This document shows, piece after piece, positions 1-6,220 of a stretch of DNA of 6,755 nt. The notes under the pieces are model-generated. The model saw only the letters and a program-made list of their open reading frames with translations. It had not been told where the DNA came from and did not search any database. The position numbers were made by a program, and so were the translations under genes. Location of the stretch: NCBI GenBank assembly GCA_019424135.1, contig JAHYZZ010000023.1, forward strand, positions 25,855-32,609, read 5' to 3'. This stretch comes from Lachnospiraceae bacterium. Lineage in GTDB: Bacteria > Bacillota > Clostridia > Lachnospirales > Lachnospiraceae. The first letter of the stretch is position 1. Every line of letters starts with the position of its first letter.

Positions 1-1
1 T

Positions 2-1291
2 ATTTATCTGGTTGTCACGGTACTGATGTATTTGACAGGAAATCATGTGACGATTTATGAAGTGCGTGAAGGATCCATTCAAAAAGATAATGCGTACACT
101 GGTTTGATCCTCCGGGATGAGACAGTTGTCCAAGCCGATGCAGAAGGTTATGTAAATTATTTTGCGAGGGAAGGCAGTAAAGTAGGCGCGCAGACCAAGG
201 TATTCAGCTTGTCATCAGAGGAGCTTACATTTTCAGATCCTTCTTCTTCTGAGGCGCAATCATTAACCGCAGAAGAACAGTCGGCAATCCTTCAAAAGAC
301 CCAGAACTTTAGCGACAGTTTTCAGAACGAAAATTTCGAGGATGTTTATTCATTAAGGGACAGTATTACTACGGTTCTCGATAGTAAATCCAGCCAGAGT
401 CGTCAGGCACAACTTGAGGAGATGGTTGCATCCAAGACTTCAGGAGTTCAGGTCTATCAAGCATCTTCTGATGGTATTATTGTCTTTTCTACAGATGGTT
501 ATGAGAATCTTACCGTTGATGACGTGACAGAAGAGATGCTTGCCAGGGCGGATTATAAAAAAGTCAGTCTTCAGGATAATACTCAGGTAAAAACCGGGGA
601 TCCTGTATATAAGCTGATTCGTTCAGACAAATGGAAGATTGTCATTCAGCTGGACGAAGCCACAGCCAAATCGCTGGCAGATACGTCCAGTGTATCTATC
701 GAGTTTTCAAAAGATAATGAGACTGCCACAGCTGCATTTGAGATTCGAAGATCAGGAGATATGAATCTGGGTGTTCTGACCCTAGATTCTTCCATGATCC
801 GTTACGTCAGTGACCGGTATGTGGACATTGAATTGATTCTGGAAGATCAGTCTGGACTTAAGATCCCCAAATCCTCTGTGATTGAACGGAAATTTTATAC
901 CGTCCCGGAAGATTATATGACACAGGGAGGCAATTCTAATGAAACCGGTGTTTTGATTGACGACGGATCTGACAGTGCAAAGTTTCAGGAAGCAGACGTC
1001 TATTATCGAGATCATGAAGCCGGTGTTGTTTATTTGGATATGGATCTATTTGAGGAAGGAACTGTTCTTCGTAAGGAAGATTCTGATAAAACTTATACAA
1101 TGAAAGATACGGCAGTACTTCAGGGTGTCTACAACATCAATAAAGGTTATGCGGAATTTCGGGAGGTGACGATTTTAAGCGAAAGCGATGAATATTATAT
1201 TGTCGAATCTGGAAATGAGTATGGATTATCTAATTATGACCATATCGCACTAAGCGGAGAAGGTATCCGTGAAAACGATGTTGTGTTCTGA
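2..1291 (+). CDS. HlyD/membrane-fusion-like adaptor protein, 5' end outside window
   Basis: The reading frame is open from base 2, before the first ATG at 26, and the codons there encode a hydrophobic run (IYLVVTVLMYLTG). This is the end of an N-terminal membrane segment, so the true start lies upstream. Counting from the ATG at 26, residues about 25-60 resemble the first half of a lipoyl/barrel-sandwich domain (GLILRDETVVQADAEGYV). A polar, Ser/Glu/Gln-rich, probably helical stretch follows (about 70-135). Residues about 140-200 look like the second half-barrel (SSDGIIVF, then VKTGDPVYKL), followed by beta-rich domains ending in a typical adaptor tail (GEGIRENDVVF). Such proteins usually link an inner-membrane transporter to its export path, but no transporter gene is visible here. 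In clostridia a protein of this kind often precedes yggS-sepF (recalled, not checked). The family call is fairly good; the specific role is unknown. Confidence 0.72.
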   Translation: MYLVVTVLMYLTGNHVTIYEVREGSIQKDNAYTGLILRDETVVQADAEGYVNYFAREGSKVGAQTKVFSLSSEELTFSDPSSSEAQSLTAEEQSAILQKTQNFSDSFQNENFEDVYSLRDSITTVLDSKSSQSRQAQLEEMVASKTSGVQVYQASSDGIIVFSTDGYENLTVDDVTEEMLARADYKKVSLQDNTQVKTGDPVYKLIRSDKWKIVIQLDEATAKSLADTSSVSIEFSKDNETATAAFEIRRSGDMNLGVLTLDSSMIRYVSDRYVDIELILEDQSGLKIPKSSVIERKFYTVPEDYMTQGGNSNETGVLIDDGSDSAKFQEADVYYRDHEAGVVYLDMDLFEEGTVLRKEDSDKTYTMKDTAVLQGVYNINKGYAEFREVTILSESDEYYIVESGNEYGLSNYDHIALSGEGIRENDVVF

Positions 1292-1328
1292 TGTTTTGCT
1301 ATTTTAAATCATAAGGGAGAGATGGAAC

Positions 1329-2036
1329 ATGTTACAGGAAAATCTTGTACAAGTAGAAAAAAACATTGAGACTGCATGCCAACGTGCTGGAAGAAGCCGG
1401 GACGAAGTAACACTGATTGCGGTCAGCAAGACCAAGCCAGTTCGTATGTTGCAAGAAGCTTATGACCTGGGAGTCAGGGTGTTTGGTGAGAATAAGGTAC
1501 AGGAGATGACAGAGAAGTATGAAGTCCTTCCAAGAGATATCCACTGGCATTTGATTGGACATCTACAGAGAAACAAAGTCAAATATATCATTGATAAAGC
1601 AGAGTTAATTCATTCTGTAGATTCTCTTCGTCTTGCCGAAACCATTGAGAAAGAGGCTGCGAAGCATCAGATGACGGCCAACATACTGATCGAAGTTAAT
1701 GTGGCAAAAGAGGAGAGCAAATTTGGATTGATGCCGGAGGAATTGGATAGTTTTGTGGATAAAATCTCTGTTTTTCCACATATCCGTGTAAAAGGTCTCA
1801 TGACGATCGCTCCCTTTGTGTCCAATCCAGAGGAAAATCGCCCGATTTTCGCCCGTTTGCGTAAATTATCTGTTGACATAGCAAGGAAAAACATTGATAA
1901 TATTACTATGAGCATTTTGTCCATGGGTATGACGAATGATTATCAGATTGCCATTGAGGAGGGCGCTACCATGGTCCGGGTGGGAACCGGTATTTTCGGT
2001 GCGCGCAATTATGCTCAACAAGGAAACGTAAGATAG
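1329..2036 (+). CDS. yggS: YggS/YlmE family PLP-binding protein (PLP homeostasis)
   Basis: This 235-residue protein has the full length of the YggS/PROSC family, a single-domain fold-type III PLP protein. Members bind pyridoxal 5'-phosphate and buffer its cellular level and amino-acid balance; no enzymatic reaction is established. Visible signatures are AVSKTKP with the expected PLP-linking Lys34, FGENKVQE (52-59), WHLIGHLQRNK (73-83), HSVDS (95-99), IEVNVAKEESKFGL (121-134), GLMTIAP (156-162), and the phosphate-binding end LSMGMTNDYQIAIEEGA plus VRVGTGIFGAR (216-226). The ATG at 1329 is preceded by a purine-rich site (AAGGGAGA, 1313-1320) at 8 nt. It lies 37 nt after the HlyD-like gene and 11 nt before sepF, matching the Bacillus order ylmE-sepF. 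Nothing is missing or odd. Confidence 0.95.
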   Translation: MLQENLVQVEKNIETACQRAGRSRDEVTLIAVSKTKPVRMLQEAYDLGVRVFGENKVQEMTEKYEVLPRDIHWHLIGHLQRNKVKYIIDKAELIHSVDSLRLAETIEKEAAKHQMTANILIEVNVAKEESKFGLMPEELDSFVDKISVFPHIRVKGLMTIAPFVSNPEENRPIFARLRKLSVDIARKNIDNITMSILSMGMTNDYQIAIEEGATMVRVGTGIFGARNYAQQGNVR

Positions 2037-2047
2037 GAGATTAAACA

Positions 2048-2599
2048 ATGGGAGTATTGGACAAGTTTTTAGATATTATGAAACTGAACGACGGGGATGA
2101 TTATGACGACGACTTCTTCGATGACGATTATGATGATGATTACGAAGAAGAAAAGCCAAAAAAAAGTTTGTTCAGCCGTTCTAAAAAATATGAGGAGGAT
2201 GAAGATGAAGATGAATCTTACGATGTAGCGCCAAGATCCTCCAGGAGCTCTTCACACTCCAGCAATAAAGTGACTCCGATGCGTCAGCCTGCAAGAAGGA
2301 ATAACGTGAGCATGGAAGTATGCGTGATCAAGCCTACATCTGTTGACGATGCCCGTGAAATTACGGAAACTTTGCTGAGTGGACGTACGGTGATTCTGAA
2401 TTTAGAGGGGCTGGATCTGGAAGTGGCACAGCGTATTATTGACTTTACCTCAGGCGCCACTTACGCGATCAGTGGAAACTTGCAGAAGATTTCAAATTAC
2501 ATATTCCTGGTAACACCTACAAATGTAGATATATCCGGAGATCTTCAGGATCTGTTAAACACTTCCTTTGACGCATCATCCATGCGTACCAGGTTTTAA
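2048..2599 (+). CDS. sepF: Cell division protein SepF
   Basis: SepF binds FtsZ, bundles its filaments and tethers them to the membrane, acting with or in place of FtsA at the division site. Three regions are visible in 183 residues. Residues 1-13 (MGVLDKFLDIMKL) form a short amphipathic helix expected to insert in the membrane. Residues about 14-88 are a disordered linker, first extremely acidic (Asp/Glu/Tyr runs at 15-35 and 49-58), then Ser/Arg-rich. Residues about 89-183 are the conserved SepF core, beginning EVCVIKPTSVDDAREI and including RTVILNLEGLD (113-123), AQRIIDFTSGATYAISG (127-143) and IFLVTPTNVDIS (152-163). The ATG at 2048 has an AGGAGA site (2035-2040) at 7 nt that overlaps the yggS stop codon, suggesting coupled translation. 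The length is normal for clostridial SepF. The N-terminal anchor and core together make the identity secure. Confidence 0.95.
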   Translation: MGVLDKFLDIMKLNDGDDYDDDFFDDDYDDDYEEEKPKKSLFSRSKKYEEDEDEDESYDVAPRSSRSSSHSSNKVTPMRQPARRNNVSMEVCVIKPTSVDDAREITETLLSGRTVILNLEGLDLEVAQRIIDFTSGATYAISGNLQKISNYIFLVTPTNVDISGDLQDLLNTSFDASSMRTRF

Positions 2600-2601
2600 G
2601 T

Positions 2602-3357
2602 ATGAATAAAGAAGAGATTTTGTTACAAAAACGCTTCGGAGAACTTTCCAGAGCTGCTTACAACCGGGGGATTGTTACTTTTTCAGATTTTCTTAATCTA
2701 AATGAATTAAATATCTTACATACGACTCCGAAAGATCAGTTTTTATGCCGTTATGAAACTTTCGGAGGCTATGGTTTTTCAGAGCGTCAGATGGCTGCAT
2801 TTCTACCTGATGCTCTTTATTATGACTATCAATATCCGATTCAGACAATAGAGATTACTCCTTCCAGCAAAAAGTTTGCCGAGGATCTGACTCACCGTGA
2901 TTATCTAGGAGCAGTCATGAATCTTGGAATTGAACGTTCAAAAATTGGAGATATCCTGATTTTAGGAGGAAGTGCAATTTTATTTGTAAAAGAAGAACTG
3001 GCTGGATATATTACCGATCAGCTTACCAGAGTCAGACATACTGTTGTAAATACAGCCCTTCGTGATGGATTTCAAGAAGACTATCAGCCGGTTTATGAGA
3101 CAATAAAAGGAACCGTTGCGTCTGTACGCCTTGATACCGTTCTTTCACTATCCTTTCCTTTCTCCAGAAGTAAACTGACCGGTTATATTGAGGGAGGAAG
3201 AGTTTTTGTAAATGGCAGACTAATCTCCAGCAATGGATACCGTCTGAAAGAAGGAGATATTATCTCTGTAAGAAAGATGGGACGTATAGTCTATGATGGT
3301 ATTCTTTCGGAAACGAAAAAGGGAAGATATATGATATCTGTCCGGAAATTCCGATAA
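2602..3357 (+). CDS. ylmH: YlmH family S4-domain RNA-binding protein
   Basis: The 251-residue length fits YlmH. The N-terminal half (about 1-165) is the YlmH-specific region, with FGGYGFSERQMAAFLPD (54-70), PIQTIEITPSS, and HRDYLGAVMNLGIERSKIGDI (about 98-118). The C-terminal part (about 175-235) is an S4 domain: RLDTVLSLSFPFSRSK followed by LTGYIEGGRVFVNGR and LKEGDIISV. In Bacillus, YlmH binds the ribosome and has been linked to ribosome-associated quality control, overlapping with RqcP; applying that here is inference. The gene starts 2 nt after the sepF stop and has only a weak site (AGG at 2591-2593), so its translation probably depends on ribosomes finishing sepF. It ends 22 nt before the preferred lspA start, where divIVA would sit in the Bacillus-type order. 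Confidence 0.93.
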   Translation: MNKEEILLQKRFGELSRAAYNRGIVTFSDFLNLNELNILHTTPKDQFLCRYETFGGYGFSERQMAAFLPDALYYDYQYPIQTIEITPSSKKFAEDLTHRDYLGAVMNLGIERSKIGDILILGGSAILFVKEELAGYITDQLTRVRHTVVNTALRDGFQEDYQPVYETIKGTVASVRLDTVLSLSFPFSRSKLTGYIEGGRVFVNGRLISSNGYRLKEGDIISVRKMGRIVYDGILSETKKGRYMISVRKFR

Positions 3358-3368
3358 TTTTTCGATGT

Positions 3369-3374
3369 GGAGGA
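3369..3374 (+). promoter_or_regulatory. Ribosome binding site deciding the lspA start
   Basis: GGAGGA lies 5 nt before the ATG at 3380. It falls inside the coding sequence that would exist if the in-frame ATG at 3365 were used, and that earlier ATG has no comparable site. This favours 3380 as the real start. Confidence 0.8.
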
Positions 3375-3379
3375 AGACT

Positions 3380-3913
3380 ATGAATATAGAAAAACGCAGA
3401 TATATCAATTGTTTTAAGGCACTGGCAGTCGCTTTCGGACTGATTTTATTTGACCAGTGTACCAAACTGCTGGCAGTCGAACACTTGAAAGGACAGAAAC
3501 CATTGGTGATTATTGACGGTGTTTTTCAGCTGGAGTATCTGGAAAACGCAGGAGCTGCTTTTGGCATCTTCCAAGGGCATCAGATTTTCTTTATCATCAG
3601 TGCGGTGCTGATCAGTGCGGCAGTGATCTGGTTTTTTTGGAAAGTTCCCATGGAATCTCATTTTTTTCCGCTTCAGACCTGTGCAGTCTTAATTTTTTCC
3701 GGTGCCTGGGGAAATTGCATTGACCGGCTGAGTCAGGGCTACGTGGTAGATTTCTTTTATTTCATTCTGATCCGTTTCCCTATCTTTAATGTGGCGGATA
3801 TTTACGTTACTGTCTCGGCTTTTTTACTTGTTGTCCTATTGTTCTTTTATTATAAGGAGGCTGACCTTGAAAGAATACTTCACCATCGAAAGTCAGGAAG
3901 GAGAGAGAGTTGA
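3380..3913 (+). CDS. lspA: Lipoprotein signal peptidase (signal peptidase II)
   Basis: LspA is an integral-membrane aspartic peptidase that removes the signal peptide from diacylglyceryl-modified prolipoproteins. From the start at 3380 it has 177 residues, slightly longer than the usual 150-165. Four hydrophobic segments are seen, around residues 12-29, 65-87, 96-110 and 134-157. Motifs in order are FDQCTK (24-29), LENAGAAFGIF (54-64), GAWGNCIDR (108-116) and FNVADIYV (136-143). The catalytic pair are expected to be Asp115 and Asp140, and both are present. The C-terminal tail is basic (HHRKSGRR), and its last 15 residues are encoded in the region shared with rluD. An upstream in-frame ATG at 3365 would add five residues but lacks a ribosome site. 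It sits between ylmH and rluD; lspA-rluD adjacency is common in Firmicutes. Confidence 0.95.
   Translation: MNIEKRRYINCFKALAVAFGLILFDQCTKLLAVEHLKGQKPLVIIDGVFQLEYLENAGAAFGIFQGHQIFFIISAVLISAAVIWFFWKVPMESHFFPLQTCAVLIFSGAWGNCIDRLSQGYVVDFFYFILIRFPIFNVADIYVTVSAFLLVVLLFFYYKEADLERILHHRKSGRRES
3854..3860 (+). promoter_or_regulatory. Ribosome binding site deciding the rluD TTG start
   Basis: AAGGAGG, close to the ideal anti-16S match, lies 6 nt before the TTG at 3867. It is inside lspA. The longer open frame from the ATG at 3789 would add 26 hydrophobic residues that are only the lspA sequence read out of frame, so the TTG is the better start. Confidence 0.82.
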
Positions 3914-4784
3914 CCGTTATCTGGCAGAAGAATTGCCAGATCAGTCCAGATCCTATCTACAGAAGCTGATCAAGGATGGGCATATCCTGGTAAACCAAGA
4001 GAAGGTTAAAGCAGGGTTCCGACTTGCAGCAGGAGATGTGATCGAGGTAGAGCTTCCTCAGATTCAGGAACCGGATATTCTTGCAGAAAATATTCCTTTG
4101 GATATCTTGTATGAGGATAAAGAACTTCTTGTAGTAAATAAGCCGAAACAGATGGTGGTTCATCCCGCCCCAGGACATTATTCCGGCACGCTTGTCAATG
4201 CACTGATGTATTACTGTGGCCAGGATCTGTCTGGAATCAATGGGGTGATGCGTCCTGGGATCGTACACCGTATTGATATGGATACGACAGGATCACTGGT
4301 CGTATGTAAGACGGATCTGGCTCACCAGAGTCTGTCGGCACAATTAAAAGAGCATTCGATTCATAGAGTTTATGAAGCAATCGTTCATGGAAATATCAAA
4401 GAAGATGAAGGAACTATCAATGCACCGATTGGACGTCACCCGACAGACCGTAAGAAGATGAGCGTTCATGCAAAAAATGGAAAACCGGCGATTACCCATT
4501 ACCGTGTGCTGAAACGATTTGGAAATTATACCTATATCCAATGCCGTCTTGAGACAGGACGTACCCATCAGATTCGGGTGCATATGGCCAGTATTGGCCA
4601 TCCGCTTCTGGGAGATGAAATTTATGGACCAAAAAAATGCCCTTTTCCAAAACTTCAGGGACAGACGCTTCATGCACGTATTCTAGGATTTATCCATCCT
4701 GTCACTGGAAAATATCTGGAAGTTGAAGCTCCTCTTCCACAATATTTTGTGGAATTATTAGACAAATTGATGTATAATACCTAA
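3867..4784 (+). CDS. rluD: RluA/RluD family 23S rRNA pseudouridine synthase
   Basis: This enzyme converts specific uridines to pseudouridine in 23S rRNA; RluD targets the helix 69 loop, but the exact sites for this homologue are inferred. From the TTG at 3867 it has 305 residues, typical for the family. Residues about 12-64 are an S4 RNA-binding domain (ERVDRYLAEELPDQSRSYLQ, then IKDGHILVNQ and AAGDVIEVELP). The catalytic domain follows: LLVVNKPKQMVVHPAPGH (87-104), the active-site motif HRIDMDTTGS with catalytic Asp137, and RTHQIRVHMASIGHPLLGD (232-250). The motif departs slightly from the usual HRLDxxTSG (Ile for Leu, Thr for Ser), which should be conservative. The first 47 nt overlap the end of lspA, suggesting coupled translation. 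The YlyB/RluD assignment within the RluA family rests mainly on the S4 domain and on the lspA neighbour. Confidence 0.92.
   Translation: MKEYFTIESQEGERVDRYLAEELPDQSRSYLQKLIKDGHILVNQEKVKAGFRLAAGDVIEVELPQIQEPDILAENIPLDILYEDKELLVVNKPKQMVVHPAPGHYSGTLVNALMYYCGQDLSGINGVMRPGIVHRIDMDTTGSLVVCKTDLAHQSLSAQLKEHSIHRVYEAIVHGNIKEDEGTINAPIGRHPTDRKKMSVHAKNGKPAITHYRVLKRFGNYTYIQCRLETGRTHQIRVHMASIGHPLLGDEIYGPKKCPFPKLQGQTLHARILGFIHPVTGKYLEVEAPLPQYFVELLDKLMYNT
4773..4778 (+). promoter_or_regulatory. Possible -10 box for the kinase-like gene
   Basis: A perfect TATAAT lies within the last codons of rluD, 31 nt before the next start codon. With a 17-nt spacer the -35 position reads TGGAAT, only 3 of 6 matches to TTGACA, and no TGn extension is present. 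It could be an internal promoter for the last gene or a chance AT-rich match. Confidence 0.33.
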
Positions 4785-4792
4785 TATACGAT

Positions 4793-4799
4793 AAAGGAG
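4793..4799 (+). promoter_or_regulatory. Ribosome binding site for the kinase-like gene
   Basis: AAAGGAG is 10 nt before the ATG at 4810 but only 1 nt before the in-frame GTG at 4801. A 1-nt spacing cannot work well, so the ATG is preferred although its spacing is somewhat long. Confidence 0.72.
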
Positions 4800-4809
4800 C
4801 GTGAATAGT

Positions 4810-5454
4810 ATGGCAAAAACATCCACTATTATTACTATTGGAAGACAGTATGGAAGCGCAGGCCGGGAGATTGGATATAAAGTGGCCGATGAGCTGGGAA
4901 TTAAACTGTATGATAAGGAGATGCTAAATAGAGCAGCGAAGGAGAGCGGTATTTGTCAGGAATTGTTCGAAACGCATGATGAAAAGCCCACAAACAGTTT
5001 CCTTTATTCTCTGGTCATGGACACCTATTCTTTTGGATATTCTTCTGGAAGTTACACAGATATGCCAATCAATCATAAGGTGTTTCTGGCACAGTTTGAT
5101 GCGATCAAAAAGATTGCGGAAGAAGGGCCATGTATTCTGGTAGGACGTTGTGCGGATTATGCACTGGAAGATTTCGATAATGTATTGTCCCTTTTTATCC
5201 ATGCTGACCTGGATGCAAGAATCCGCCGGATTGCACGTATTTATGATCTGACGGATGCGAAAGCAAAGGAGATTATCCAGAAGACAGACAAAGAACGGTC
5301 CAGCTATTACAATTACTACAGTAATAAAAAATGGTCTTCAGCAGAAAGTTATGATATTTGCCTCGACAGCTCCGTACTTGGAATCGAGGGAACTGCAGAA
5401 GCAATCATCAAACTGGTGGAGATCAAAGAGCGGGACGAGAAAAAACGTCTATAA
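4810..5454 (+). CDS. Cytidylate-kinase-like P-loop family protein
   Basis: This 214-residue protein matches the cytidylate kinase-like family (Cytidylate_kin2 type), common in clostridia and of unproven biochemical role. The N-terminus has a beta strand leading into the family signature TIGRQYGSAGREIG (9-22). It resembles a nucleotide-binding P-loop, but with Arg19 where the classical Walker A Lys would be. LYDKEML (33-39) follows, as in nucleoside monophosphate kinases. GPCILVGRCADYAL (106-119) and FIHADLDARIRRIAR (129-143) resemble the core and the Arg-rich lid region, followed by DKERSSYYNYY (160-170) and YDICLDSS (181-188). It may phosphorylate a nucleotide or another small molecule, or only bind one. 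It is not the canonical Cmk, which carries a GPxGxGKG P-loop. It follows rluD by 25 nt and may share its transcript or use the possible promoter at 4773. An alternative GTG start at 4801 would add three residues. Confidence 0.82.
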   Translation: MAKTSTIITIGRQYGSAGREIGYKVADELGIKLYDKEMLNRAAKESGICQELFETHDEKPTNSFLYSLVMDTYSFGYSSGSYTDMPINHKVFLAQFDAIKKIAEEGPCILVGRCADYALEDFDNVLSLFIHADLDARIRRIARIYDLTDAKAKEIIQKTDKERSSYYNYYSNKKWSSAESYDICLDSSVLGIEGTAEAIIKLVEIKERDEKKRL

Positions 5455-5464
5455 TTTTTCATTA

Positions 5465-6220
5465 TCATCTTACATGAGGAATTCTTTGCGGCCATCCTTG
5501 GATATTTCCATTCAGGATGGCCGTAAACATTCTCTGTTTTACTCCTGGATTGTCTTTATTTAAATCTTTGATCAGATCCTTGGCATATTGTCTCTTTGTA
5601 TAACCATCGATGGGACATCTGCTTTTTACGACCGGAAGAGCATACTTATGCTGAAAACCAATGACATCCGCCTCATCCACAAACATAATCGGTCGGATAA
5701 CAGTCAGATCCATACGATCCAGATAGGTTTTGGGCGAAAAAGAGTAAAAGCGTCCTTCAAAAAAAAGGGAAAGGAGCATGGTCTCCACAATATCGTCTTT
5801 ATGATGCGCATAAGCCACCTTATTGCATCCCATATTTTTCACTTCCTGGTTCAATGCACCTTTACGCATTTTGGCACATAAAGAGCAAGGGTTCGATTCC
5901 TTTCGATCCTCAAATAAAATATGTGCAATATCCGTCTTTACAATGTGGTATGGAACATTAAGTTCCCTGCATAATTCTGTTACTGGCGTAAAATTACAAT
6001 CTTTATAACCAAGATCTACCGTAACAGCACTCAGATCAAATTTTTTCGGATAGAATCTTTTTAACCCATGCAGTGCATAGAGAAGGGTTAAACTGTCTTT
6101 ACCGCCGGAAATCCCGACAGCAATATGATCCCCTTCCTGTATCATCTGGTATTCGTCTACTGCTTTTCTTGTATAACTTAATAATTGCTGCAATTTCATA
6201 TTGTCTGGTATCCTTTCCAT
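5465..6220 (-). CDS. TtcA-family PP-loop ATPase (probable tRNA thiolation enzyme)
   Basis: This 251-residue protein belongs to the TtcA/TilS group of adenylating PP-loop enzymes. TtcA adds sulfur to cytidine 32 of tRNA using ATP and an iron-sulfur cluster. Visible features are the PP-loop SGGKDS (38-43), the conserved AHHKDDIVET (138-147), a CSLC pair (Cys112 and Cys115) and a third Cys202 (SRCPIDG). That is the three-cysteine arrangement expected of TtcA cluster ligands. Because clostridial genomes carry several TtcA-like paralogues of unproven substrate, I leave the symbol empty; cytidine-32 thiolation is inference. The ATG overlaps the stop of the upstream recombinase by 1 nt (TGATG), supporting this start and coupled translation. 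A second in-frame ATG at 6199 (residue 8) is an alternative. A T8 run at residues about 152-154 and a hairpin in the last codons are noted separately. It is shorter than the roughly 310-residue E. coli protein. Confidence 0.85.
   Translation of the reverse strand: MERIPDNMKLQQLLSYTRKAVDEYQMIQEGDHIAVGISGGKDSLTLLYALHGLKRFYPKKFDLSAVTVDLGYKDCNFTPVTELCRELNVPYHIVKTDIAHILFEDRKESNPCSLCAKMRKGALNQEVKNMGCNKVAYAHHKDDIVETMLLSLFFEGRFYSFSPKTYLDRMDLTVIRPIMFVDEADVIGFQHKYALPVVKSRCPIDGYTKRQYAKDLIKDLNKDNPGVKQRMFTAILNGNIQGWPQRIPHVR
5485..5527. terminator. Strong hairpin, possible terminator of the converging transcripts
   Basis: Bases 5485-5498 pair with 5514-5527 (14 bp with one G-T pair, core CGGCCATCCT/AGGATGGCCG). 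Inside, TGGA (5499-5502) pairs with TCCA (5507-5510) around a TATT loop, leaving a 3-nt bulge. On the + strand it is followed by a loose T-rich stretch (CATTCTCTGTTTT), so it could end the rluD-side transcript 30 nt past its last stop codon. On the - strand no T run follows. It lies wholly within the last codons of the TtcA-family gene, so termination is inferred, not shown. Confidence 0.45.

Noticed and set aside
3789..3866. Longer rluD with a hydrophobic N-terminal extension from the ATG at 3789
   Set aside because: The extension is the lspA membrane segment read in another frame, has no ribosome site, and precedes the conserved S4 start, which fits the TTG at 3867.
3957..4673. - strand open frames opposite rluD (103, 109 and 61 residues)
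   Set aside because: They are shadows of the rluD codons with no recognisable domains or ribosome sites.
5434..5459. GACG...CGTC hairpin followed by ATAATTTTTC as the terminator of the kinase-like gene
   Set aside because: The stem is only 4 bp with an 8-nt A-rich loop, and it lies in the last codons; likely chance.
5451..5465. ATAAT-TTTTC-ATTAT inverted repeat between the converging stop codons as a terminator
   Set aside because: Only five A/T pairs; too weak to act alone. The hairpin at 5485-5527 is far stronger.
5255..5563. + strand 102-residue open frame across the end of the kinase-like gene
   Set aside because: Basic, low-complexity product in a shifted frame over a well-supported gene, continuing antisense into the TtcA-family gene; no ribosome site or family match.
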